A stretch of DNA of 64,000 nt, taken from the NCBI GenBank assembly GCA_002914845.1, contig JXTC01000611.1, positions 26,884-90,883 on the forward strand, in the 5' to 3' direction. The DNA is from Trema orientale (lineage: Eukaryota > Streptophyta > Magnoliopsida > Rosales > Cannabaceae). Numbering within the stretch: position 1 is the stretch's first letter; every line of letters begins with the position of its first letter. A program made the translations under genes and the position numbers. Below, in pieces: positions 35,510 to 45,523 of the stretch. The notes beneath the pieces are model-generated. The model was not told the DNA's origin. It did not search any database and saw only the letters and a program-made list of their open reading frames with translations.

Positions 35510-36352
35510 ATACGAACTCCGCCAACCTGTGATGAAACTCGAAATAAGGATGATGCCTAGGACCGTTCTACAATCAAATTCGAATGGAAAACCTCGACCC
35601 AACACCTATAAAGAGATGTGAACCTTAGTATAAAGGAAGATGCCACAATCAAGGATGGAAAACTCGATTGATAAGTCAAGGGATGAACGCCATATAGAAA
35701 TCTGATAAGTTCGAATAAGTTCTCAAAGAACCAAAGAGAAATTGCTCTCAATTTTAATGAATATAATATGATCTTTTCATTAAGCTAATGGCTATTTATA
35801 TACATAAGGACCATGAAATTAGTTGCTAGAAATCCCTAAAAAGCTTCCTAAAACAAGAAAAAGAAACTAAAATATCCTAATTAGAATTCTAAAAATTGAA
35901 CTCCTACACTTACCCTAAAACAAACGCCTACTCCTCAATAAAAAAAGGAAAGTATCTTAATTGGCATGCAAGCCTTACAACTCAACAATGAAACTAATAA
36001 TAAATAAATAAGAAAGGTAATTTAACTAATTGCAGCCAACCATTTTTCTTGATGAGTCAAAAACAGGTAAGTCACCAAAATCAGGAAACTAAGCTTTAAT
36101 TCACGCACCCCTTAAGAAATCCTCTTTTAAGAGTCTTTTTTAGATTATTCTAAAGTTTGAATAATGGAAATCCAACCTTGTGGACCACGTGAAACATCAT
36201 CCTTGGGCCTTCAAGAATTTATCTCAGTCCAAATGCCTTGAATAAGCCTATTGAGAGACTCCTTGAATCTTTTAGCTCGAGCTCTTGTAACTGATTCAAT
36301 TGGAACTTGAAATGGCTCCTTTGTAATGGTACCTTGATTTGCATCATTCTTA
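35510..36352 (-). mobile_element. Truncated Ty3/gypsy retrotransposon 3' end inserted in the hAT element
   Basis: On the minus strand from about 36350 a frame reads '...PFQVPIESVTRARAKRFKES' and stops at about 36213. This T-R-(A/S)-R-A-K pattern is how many plant gypsy polyproteins end. It is followed by about 700 bp of noncoding sequence ending near 35512 in 'ggcggagttcgtatca', resembling a 3' LTR ending in CA. The insertion is flanked by two copies of 'gggcccaga..ctgggccctt' with T-runs (35475-35510 and 36355-36405). Reverse transcriptase, integrase and the 5' LTR are missing, so it cannot move by itself. Confidence 0.6.
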
Positions 36353-36892
36353 ATGTTTTTTTTTTTAAATTTTTTTGGGCCCAGATCTGGGCCCTTTTTA
36401 CTTGAATTTCCAATAGTAATTTACATTACCATTGGGCCCATCGGTAATATTACTATTGGGTCTTATAATTTTTATTTTTTTTATTTAAAGTTTAAACTAT
36501 TTTTTTAAAAAAGAAAAATATTTTCTTGTACTATAAATACCTTATACTCTCCACTCTTTTTTCATACTTACAATTTTCAAATACTCTCTTATTCTCACAT
36601 TCTTTCTCTCTAAATATCTAATTATATTCTCAATTTTATCTTTTTCTCTCTTATCTAATTACTATTTACTAATTATTAGTAATTATATCTTATAGTCTCC
36701 AAACTCTTCACAACTCATAAAACTTAATTCAAGGTACGATTCAATTTATTTATCACACTTATCTTTTTAATTTCTTTAATTTATAGTATATTTAGTTGTT
36801 TACTATTATTACTATTATAATATTTAGTAATTTGTAGTTACTAGTTAGTAGTTCTACAATACTTTGTTTTTAATTTCAATTCAATTATAATT

Positions 36893-37405
36893 GTTTACAA
36901 TTAAGACAGTAGTTCATTAGTTTGTAATTTGTAGAAAGTTTATTAGAATATTATATTTTTAATTTTAATTAATTTATAATTTGTAGTAGTTTACAATTAA
37001 GTTAGTAGAAAGTTTATTATATATTTTTAATTTTAATTAATTTGTAATTTATAGTTGTTTATAATTAAGTTAATACAAAGTTTATTAGAATATTATATCT
37101 TTAATTTCAATTTATTTGTAATTTGTAGTAGTTTACAATTAAGTTAGTAGTATATATTTTTAATTTTAATTAATTTGTAATTTATAGTTATTTATAATTA
37201 AGTTAGTAGAAAGTTTATTAGAATATCATATTTTTAATTTCAATTAATTTATAGTTGTGCATAATTAAGTTAGTGGAAAGTTTATTAGAATATTATATGT
37301 TTAATTTCAAGTAATTTGTAATTTATAGTTGTTTATAATTAAGTTAGTAGAAAGTTTATTAGAATATTATATTTTTAAATTCAATTTATTTGTAGTTATG
37401 TATAA
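36893..37405 (+). repeat. AT-rich tandem repeat, ~60-78 bp unit, about 7-8 copies
   Basis: The phrase 'acaattaagttagtagaaag', 'tttattagaatattatattt' and 'ttaatttcaattaatttgta' repeats with substitutions and deletions. It sits in the 5' untranslated part of the hAT remnant, between its promoter-like region and the transposase ATG. Confidence 0.8.
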
Positions 37406-37457
37406 TTTTAATATCCATATTTTTAATATATGATATGGTATCCCTATTGATTTGGAA

Positions 37458-37721
37458 ATGGATGACGACCAAATTCGCAAAGCTGAAGAGGGTGAACAAG
37501 TCTCCGAAATGCAAACTAATCTAAATACTAGTGGAAGTTATTCACAATTTCAAGATAGTTGTTCGCCGAGTGCAAGCATGACCTCCAAATGTGCAAGGAC
37601 AACTTCCAATGTGTGGGACCATTTCGATCCAGAATTCAAAGATGAGACCGATGGTAAAAAGACAAAAATAAAAATAAATACATATTACTTAATGCTTTTC
37701 TCTCTCTACCTTTTATCATGA
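37458..37721 (+). pseudogene. hAT transposase N-terminal fragment (BED zinc finger truncated)
   Basis: The frame from the ATG at 37458 starts MDDDQIRKAEEGEQ, is rich in Ser/Thr/Gln, and reaches TTSNVWDHFDPEF and DGKKTK. The aromatic W..HF pattern is the start of the BED finger of plant hAT proteins (DAYSLEEPER/RICESLEEPER type). The Cys/His ligands that should follow are missing because the sequence switches at about 37664 to M2 MITE sequence, which supplies a random tail and stop (37719-37721). Non-functional. Confidence 0.65.
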
Positions 37722-37815
37722 AAAAACTTGCGTGATGAATTTTAATTAGGTAAAATAATACCTATACATAGAAAAAAAAAACTACTGAATTAGTGTCCTA
37801 TATATATATATAAAC
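37664..37815. mobile_element. Right half of an M2-family MITE
   Basis: It matches the right half of the element at 35021-35256: 'ctctctctac', 'catgaaaaaacttgcgtgat', 'gaattttaattaggtaaaat', 'aatacctata', 'actgaattagtgtcctatat' and a TA run. The left half is absent; it abuts the truncated transposase directly. Confidence 0.7.
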
Positions 37816-38324
37816 AATATATCTATTTAATTTATAGTATCTTGTTTGTATAAGTATATCATATAGCAGTTTAACTCAATATATATAACACTATATCTAT
37901 TTAATCCTTAGAATCTTGCATTAAAATTTTTTTTTCTTTGTTTTCTTGAATTACGACAGTTGTTATTTCTTTGCTAGAGGGTTTTTTTTTTTTTCCAATT
38001 TTTTAGTCAAAAATAATTTGCCATAGTAGTTGTTATATATAATATTCTCCCCTATATTTTTATTTTGCATTTAAGGAGATATATAAACTCTTATTATTAA
38101 AAAAAAGAGATAAATATAAACTTTATTTGATATCTGAAAAACATCGATAAAATCAAGAAGTTGGATTGACTAATTGTTTATAAAATTATTTTTTTTATTA
38201 TTAAAGGTATATTTATAAACTCAATTAAGCCTCTTAATGTCTCTGGAGGTGCCAAAATGAATTACATTGATAAGAGTACACAAGGAGAAATCTATTTTAG
38301 GAATGATAAAGGAGAAATTACACA

Positions 38325-38715
38325 ATATACGGTGTTTCAGAAAAAAAAATTGAAAAATACGGTGGTTTTGTGTTTTTTAAGGTGCAGTACGTTTTTATTA
38401 AAAAAATACTGTTTTCTAAAAAATATTTAGAAAAATACCATTTTTTAAATAGCAACTAGTTTCTGGTAACCAGTTTCTGGAAACTGGTAATTAGTAACCA
38501 AAGATATTTATAACTGATATATAACTAGTAACCAGTAACCAGTAACCAATTTCCAGAAACTGGTAACTAGTAACTATTTTAAAAATGATATTTTTCTAAA
38601 TATTTTTTAAAAAGTGATATTTTCCTAATAAAAGCCGTATGAAAATTAGAAAAAAGTGTGAATTCCGTATATTTGTAATTTTTTTTAGTTTTTGTAGGTA
38701 TAAGTGTTAGAAACC
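38325..38715. mobile_element. Foldback miniature element, copy B
   Basis: Same family as 13480-13930. The left arm 'aaaaataccattttttaaat' plus 'aactagtttctggtaaccag' pairs with the right arm 'ccagaaactggtaactagta' plus 'ttttaaaaatgatatttttc'. The arms are cleaner here than in copy A and would form a long hairpin. No coding frame. Confidence 0.75.
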
Positions 38716-39990
38716 CAATGATAAAGGGTGTTAATGTTGAAAATTTAAATTTTAAAATGTTCAATGGGGTTAGTTTATAATTGGGGAACTCTTATACTAT
38801 TTGGGGTGCAAATATAGCTCTAAATATTACTTCTAAGTTGAAACATATATATCTGTGTTAATATTATTTTGGAATTGAGACAAAATAATCATGCATAATG
38901 AATTGATTTCAAGATGAAAAAATTGATTTTTTGAAGGTGCTAAATTATTTTAAAAAAATTATTCGAACAAAAAAAATTCAGTGCTTTTTTATTTTATTTT
39001 ATTTTTTTAAGGTCAAGTTATTCTGGATAACTTGTGAAAATGTATAGCACCACTCTATTTCAAATCTTTTTTTTTATCTCAAAATATCATGATTTCATAC
39101 ATAAACAATGTCCTTGTCTTATGAGCAAAAAAAAAAAAAATGTCTTTGTCTCAATTTTTCTTTTGAACATTTCAATTTTATATTCTACTCGACAAAACTT
39201 TGTTTTTTCTTCTTAATTTGAAAAGAAAAAAATTATTGAGTTTTAACTTTTTTCTTTTTTGAGCACAAGAGACCCAATTTTTAAAAATATTACAACTCAA
39301 AATTGTGAGTTTCTTTCAAATTTCCTTTAGACGATGCAATTGATCAAATTTGTGAATGAAAATACAAATTTTCTTCCATAAACACAAAGAACACCCAACC
39401 AAATAGAAATTGTTTTTTTTTAAAAAAAAAACCTAAGAAAGTGACTAAAAACTGCTTAAATAAGTTATCAAACATGGTGTAAATGACAACAATGTATCTT
39501 GTTGTGTCACAATGTCCAAAGTATATATTTAGGGAATCAGGGATGTTCAAAATCACAACTTAACTGCAGAAGTTGCCCAAATGATGTCGCCCAAAGTTTG
39601 TGATTAGTAATTTTCTTTGCAGCGCGGGTTGGGGTCCATTTTCTTCTATCGCTGCAATGTAGTACAATTTTTGATGGTAGAAAACTATATTAACCACACC
39701 TTATCCCATACCCTTAATTTATACATGTTTTAAATATTTTTTTTTATGTATTTTTATAAGTGTCGAATTTTAATAGGATATCTAGATGTAGATGAGGTCT
39801 AGCATGCACCCTATTACAAAAGGTTGATTTGTAAATTGTTTATGCTTTGTTTTTTTATGCATCAAATAAAGGTTATGTTTTTTTTCCACCCAAGGTTTAA
39901 CCAAATTGCGTATTTTTGGACGCGTGGTGCAATTAACACTATAAATAATTACAACATCGTTAAACAAAATCCTTTTATTACACGTGAGAT
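38716..39990. other. AT-rich intergenic region, no gene seen
   Basis: Short frames only, mostly Phe/Lys-rich because of A/T runs. No recognisable repeat ends. Confidence 0.45.
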
Positions 39991-40606
39991 AAGATATGTT
40001 AATTGGGTCGGGTCGTGTCGTGTCAGCTGTAACATGCCACAGAGAGGCTCGTTCATACCCAAGTGTGCTTAGGAAACTGGCCATAGGAGCCTGCCCATGT
40101 GAGTTTGCCCACGGGTACTTACACGTTGTTTCGAGACGTAGATAAAATTATTGGATTTGTTCATCTTTTATCTGACGCCCAATCCGGTGAAAACACATTA
40201 TCTTCTCGATGAGAGGATCACAAATATGTGATCGTTTAAGAGATTAGGTAAGAAAAAATGGGTCTAAGGCTATATGCTCGCCAAGTAAAAATCATGTTTC
40301 CTCTTAGAAATAGGCTAAAAGCTCAAAATGCTCTTTAGTGGGGGTGAATGGTATTGTCTCTTCACAACCCCCGGTACAGGTTGGCTTTCATGGGCTAAGT
40401 GAGCTACCTGCTAGCACGCAGAGAGTGTTTATGGGGGCAGGTACTAAGGAACCAAGAGGGAACTCTTGTGTCTCCATGAGGAGAAGAAACTTATGGATAG
40501 TTCAGCTGCCCGATATTGTACTTAGTCTCCATGTGAGAGGTTTGGTGATGCGTTTGACTTGCGAGCTCTTATGCCGTAGGTATGGTTCGTGGGCCGATCT
40601 TCCTAG

Positions 40607-40840
40607 AGGATGTGTGAGACTCCGAGAGCCTTCAAGCTTCAACATAAGATAGTCACGGGAAGGCCACTCGTGAGGAGACTGAGGATGCATGGTGCTCCAA
40701 GGGTCATGCATGCCTCAACATAAGTTGGCCATAGGTAAGCCACTTGTGGTGGGGGATATCTAAAGGATGCGTGATGTACTAAGACCACATATGCCTTAAC
40801 ACATATTGGTCATGAGTAGACCTTATGTAGGCCTCAACAG
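40607..40840 (+). repeat. Diverged ~75-82-bp tandem repeat, 3 copies
   Basis: Copies begin at about 40607, 40682 and 40764 with 'aggatg(t/c)(g/a)tg'. They share '(c)tcaacataag', '..ggtaagccac' and 'gtg/gtagg' landmarks. The third copy is the most diverged. Confidence 0.6.
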
Positions 40841-41464
40841 TAAGTGAGAAACTCCCAAAAGGTTGCATATAAGGCTGTAAGCATAGAAATGATCGTGGGT
40901 ACTTGCTAGCACACAGGCAGGCTTGTTGTCACGATGATTGGCCTATGGGTGTGAAAATACTCTTAGTGCCACGGGAGCTATCCGAGAGGTATCGATGGGG
41001 CTTGTTAGATGTGTCGGAGTGTCGAGTTGGTCTTGGCTTGTGGGCATGCATGCTACAAGGGGATAAGTGCTCTTGGGCGAGCTAGCATGCAAGTATGAAC
41101 CTTAATGGCGGGGCGAGTGTCTCGGCAGATACTATGGCACATGAAAGCCATCATAATTTCTTGCGAGCAAGACTTAGCATGAGTCGTTCTTCTGGGCATG
41201 TAGTTTGGAACATGCACACCCAAAGGCATGAAAAAACATGGTAAACAGATAGGCAGAAGGCTGACCATGATTTAGAAAGTCTCAGTGTCATACAGTTATT
41301 ATTGGTATTGAAACTCCCATACCGTGACACCGGCCCAGACAGATTTAGTTGCGACACATTCGTGCCTTGAGTTGTGCCACCTCGAGCATGATTAGTAAAT
41401 GTACTGTGCCGACTTCGGTACGATTACTAATCGTGTCATACCCGTACCCGATTTCGTGTTGTAA

Positions 41465-41775
41465 TTATGCCGTTAACGTGCCATTATCGTGCTTGTTTAT
41501 TTTCATTCTTAATTATTCTCGTTTTCGATATTATACTGTTACGGTGACGATGACTAATTGTGCCCGTTTCTATTATTGTGCTATTTTCTGTACCTCTTCA
41601 TGCTTGTTTCAGATATTGTACTATTTTCGTGCCTAATTGTGCCTACTTTCTATATTATTTTATTTTCGTACTAATTGTACTCATTTTAGATACTATGTTA
41701 TTTCTATGCCTAATCATACTTGTTTTTTATTGTACTATTCTTGTGTCTAACCTCGCCCATTTTTTATATCATATA
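41465..41775 (+). repeat. Diverged ~45-bp tandem repeat, about 6 copies
   Basis: Repeats of the form 'tcgtgcctaattgtgcc' + 'gttttcgatattatactatt' recur roughly every 45 bp, drifting towards AT. The 95- and 72-aa open frames here are this repeat translated, not genes. Confidence 0.6.
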
Positions 41776-42530
41776 TGATTTCAAGCCTATTCTATAATTT
41801 TGCTCATTATTGATTTTATTTTTCAAATTAGTTATTTTAATACTATTAGTCATATTTCTTTTTAATTAGTTATGAATTATGAATTATTAAATACTATATA
41901 ATAGAAAGAAATTATTTGAAAATTGAGATAAATTTTATATAAAAATAAGTCTAAATTGAAATATTACAATGTATGCGATAAATGATAATTAATTTAAATT
42001 TCTATAGTTAAAGTATATCCTAACTAAATTTGCACCTACTCAAACTATATCAAAATATATAACTCAAAAGTTATGATTGACATCTATCTGAACTGTATTT
42101 TTCTTTCTTAACATTTTAAGAATTTTATATTGGAGGTGAGTTTTGCCTTAGATTTTTAATATCTTTAAACTTTTTAGTCCAAATTTATTAAATTTTTGAT
42201 CTTTTATGCTTTAAAAAAATTAGAAATTGACGTAATTTTTATAATATATATACTTTTACCTAAAAAAATATTTTAATTTTAATTTTTTTCTAATTTGTTT
42301 TCGTTTATTATATTAAAATTATGCCCAAAAAAATTAAAATAAATTTAATTTAAGTATATGTTTTTGGCAAACTAATTATTTTTATTAATCGTGTTTATCG
42401 TACATGATATTCGTGCCACGTGCTGACTTGAGGACGTTTATTAATCGTATCGTATCGTATTGTGCCGAGTACGGTTAATAGTTATGTCGTTCTAGCTTAT
42501 AATCGTGTTGTGCCCCTGTCTTTTGACATC

Positions 42531-44312
42531 ATTATGCAATATGGTAAATTTTTTGAGGAAAGCTAGCTACACTCTTTTTTGTACTCTTTCAGTCTCACTA
42601 CTTGACACCTAGATTTTACCATGATTTATTGTATTATTAAAATATTAAACTGGATAGTGAAAGCTATGTGTTAAACAATGAGATTGGAGTGTATAAAAGA
42701 AAGTGAGAAAAAGAATGTATTTATCATTCCTCAAATTTTTTTCATCAGTTAACCAAAAATCGTAATGCAAAAACTCGCAATTGTATTTATGTGATTTAGT
42801 TCTCTTCTCCAGTGTTTGCAGAGAGTAAGTTTGTTTCTCCAGTGAGTAATATTGACTTATTATGTTGACCAAAGTGAAATTTGAAAAAAAAAAAAAATCA
42901 TATTCCAAATGTTGGAATGTAAGTCTAAAAACTATAGGGTTTTTGTGTGTAAAAAAAAAGATAAAAAGATACGGTTGATTGTATAATTTATCATCTCATT
43001 GTGTTTATGATCTTAGTTTGAAATACCATGTCTTTTTCTTTCTTTCTTTTTTCTTTGTTTTTTGAGTACTTGAAATATCATGTCATAATTATAAACAACC
43101 AAAAACTAATAAAAATTCCATGAGAGCAAATTTTGACATGTAAAGGTTTAGGGACTAGATTAAGACCAAAAAAAAAAAAAAAAAAAAAAAATTGAAGGAC
43201 CACATAATTGGCATACAGAAAGTGAATATTCAAAACAGAATTTATATATTTTTTAGGTACCAGTGTGGTATTTAAATTTAACACTAGATTTAACGTAAAA
43301 AATCTTTGATACAAAAAAGACATGTCGTTCCTTTCAATGAAGTAAACGACATAACCGATATGTACCTAAATATGAAATGTCATATTCTTACATCAACGAC
43401 GTGCTACAGTGTTTTTTTAAAATTATTATTTATTATTATTTTTTTGAGAGAAACATGCTACAGAGTTGAACATTTGTATTTCAGATAACGACCCCAACAC
43501 TCAAATTAGAGCACGTCGCACTACAGATAATAAAAGACATTTTTTTTCCTTCTCCAAAATAACAATCCATTTTAAACGACATGTTGTTGTTAACCAAACA
43601 TTTACTTGCATTTTCCTTCGGGAGTTTTGCATAGATGTAGTTTGCTTTATAAATTTCTGGATAAAATACCCTATTCAGTATTCCACCGACTTTTGTAGAG
43701 AGTTATTGTTTACTCCATCGGTTTTGATTTTTCTCACATTCACCTCAAATATTGCAAATATTATTGTGGTTTGCCTCACCAATAGATGAGGTTAGAGATT
43801 ATTAGGATAAAATCATAATTAAATAAGTCAGTTTTTTCAACGCTAGTCTCAGGCCTTCTTGTCGTGTTTTTTATTTTTTTTTATTTTATTTTATTTAAAT
43901 TTTTTTGAACAAATTTTAAGAAAGGGGAAAAAAAAAACCTAGCTACTGCACCAAATTCAATCCAGAAAGAACTAGAAACCATAGAATGGAGGAAAAAAGC
44001 TATCCCTCTTCGGTGAAAAAACATACCAAATAATTTCGACAACTATAGAATATTTTCTCTAGATTTTTCTTTGTTCTTGGAACTTGGATTTCGTATTGAT
44101 GCCCAGACTTACAAATATTTGATGCTGCTCTCCATTCGCACTCAATGAAATTCTCCTCCACTATAGAAGACCCTTCCTCCTCAGTAATTTTTGAGTCGCA
44201 GCTTCTTTATTGTAGATTTTTTATCTTAATTGACAATTTTTTTCCTACTAATTTTAAATGCAAATTTTTTCCCAAATTCTACTGTTTATGCAATACGAAC
44301 AAATAGTTTTCT
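42531..44312. other. AT-rich intergenic region, no gene seen
   Basis: Several homopolymer runs (a ~24-base A-run at 43167-43190). Frames of up to 107 aa (43466-43789) have no recognisable similarity or codon pattern. Confidence 0.4.
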
Positions 44313-44665
44313 CTCTTCTATTTACTGGCCTTCATGTTTAACAATTAGAGCCATTCTCTTATTGGGACAAACCACAACAATGTTTGCAATATTTGGGGTG
44401 AATAGGAGAAAAATCAAAAGTGATGGGATAAATGACAATTCTCTATAAAAGTTGGGGAGAATCGGGTGTTTTATCCTCTTCTATTTACTGGCCTCCATGT
44501 TTGACAATTAGACTTCTTTCTTTTTTTTTTTTTTTTTACACCGTTCTCTTTTTGGGGCAAATTGCAACAACAGTTGCAATATTTGGGTTGAATGGGAGAA
44601 AAATCAAAACTGATAAGGTAAATAACAACTCTCTACAAAAGTTAGGGGATTAGGTATTTTGTTCT
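44313..44665 (+). repeat. ~165-bp tandem duplication
   Basis: Copy 1 (44313-44476) and copy 2 (44477-44665) share 'tcttctatttactggcc', 'gacaattaga', 'ttgcaatatttggg.tgaat', 'gggagaaaaatcaaaa' and 'ctcta.aaaagtt.ggg'. Copy 2 has gained a ~20-base T-run. The two short frames here are duplicates of each other because of this repeat. Confidence 0.85.
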
Positions 44666-45344
44666 AGAATATTATAAAGATTGGGACACCAAAATCTTAC
44701 ATCAAAAATATGTAGCATCATTTTTGGCCATATAACTCTAAATAGTGTAGTCCTACTTTAAAAAAAGAAATGGTTGAAATAAATGTCACCTTAGGTAGTA
44801 TATTTAGTATAAATTTTTGGTATAAGATATTAATATCCCTATCATTATTCTATTTGGAATTTTCTGCTTGACCATGTTTTTCTATTCAACACGTCAGAAG
44901 CATTCATAAACGACAAAATATTTAACATAAATTTGGATTACAACATTTAAGTTTGAAACAAGAAGTCATTTGGAAACATATGAATGTTTGAAACGACAGA
45001 AACATGTAACATCTAAAATGATTTTTCTTTTAACCAATTAACCCCCAAAAGAAACAAAACACTTTCCCCCCTATACTAAACATGAGAATAACATTCCCTC
45101 AGAAAGGGGAAAAAAAACATGAGAATAACATTTCACTTAAAAAAAAAAAGACAATACCATTTCAAAACGTAGAGCACCAACACATTGAAAAAAAAAACAA
45201 ACAATAAAAATATTATTGGAAACAATGAGAAACTGGAAAGCAACAACTAAATAAAAATGATAAAATTTCATAAATTGTGTTTAAACTAATTTTAACAGAT
45301 AATCTCGTAAAAATTAATTCTTAAAGCTACATTATTTGCTTTTA

Positions 45345-45514
45345 GGGCGCGTCTACGGTAGGGGGTCCCTACGTAGGGCCCTGTCTATACACCGTTGGAT
45401 GGGAATCTGTGTATAAATAGATTCCCCACAGATTCCCGTTATTCCCCACAGATTCCCATCCAACGGTGTATAAAGGGTGGCCCTACGTAGGGGCGCCCTA
45501 TTGTAGCCCTCCCC
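45345..45514. mobile_element. Mutator-like foldback MITE, copy 2 (170 bp)
   Basis: It is flanked by the perfect 9-bp duplication 'ttgctttta' (45336-45344 and 45515-45523). The left end 'gggcgcgtctacggtagggg' pairs with the reverse complement of the right end 'ggggagggctacaatagggc'. Inner arms 'tccctacgtagggccctg' and 'ccctacgtaggg' pair too, around 'ccgttggatgggaatctg'. Very close to the element at 32313-32484. No coding capacity. Confidence 0.92.
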
Positions 45515-45523
45515 TTGCTTTTA

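Larger units (their letters stand above)
35340..37663 (+). mobile_element. Truncated hAT-type transposon 5' portion
   Basis: The left end ('cctggtaattcggcccgggc') has the GGCCC-rich subterminal pattern of plant hAT elements. After an internal insertion (35510-36352) come a promoter-like region with 'ctataaatac' (36531-36540), a CT-rich leader, a tandem-repeat region (36893-37405) and the first codons of a BED-finger transposase (37458 on). The element then stops abruptly where MITE family M2 sequence begins (37664). The rest of the transposase and the right end are absent. Confidence 0.65.
39998..42530. other. GC-richer block of unknown origin, probably an old transposon
   Basis: The block differs in base composition from its AT-rich surroundings. 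It starts with 'gggtcgggtcgtgtcgtgtc' and near its end has 'aatcgtatcgtatcgtattg', patterns seen at ends of some plant elements. 40338-41360 holds overlapping frames on both strands, none with a recognised protein. It contains a diverged ~75-82-bp tandem repeat (40607-40840) and a ~45-bp tandem repeat (41465-41775). I cannot assign a class. Confidence 0.35.

Noticed and set aside
40338-41357. Cluster of 60-104-aa frames on both strands as a multi-gene locus
   Set aside because: Frames overlap on opposite strands, none has a recognised domain, and part is a translated tandem repeat. The GC-richer composition alone raises frame length.
41349-41778. 95- and 72-aa Tyr/Cys/Phe-rich frames as membrane peptides
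   Set aside because: They are translations of a diverged ~45-bp tandem repeat.
44230-44653. Two similar 72-73-aa frames as a tandem gene pair
   Set aside because: The similarity comes from a ~165-bp noncoding tandem duplication; the second copy is broken by a T-run.
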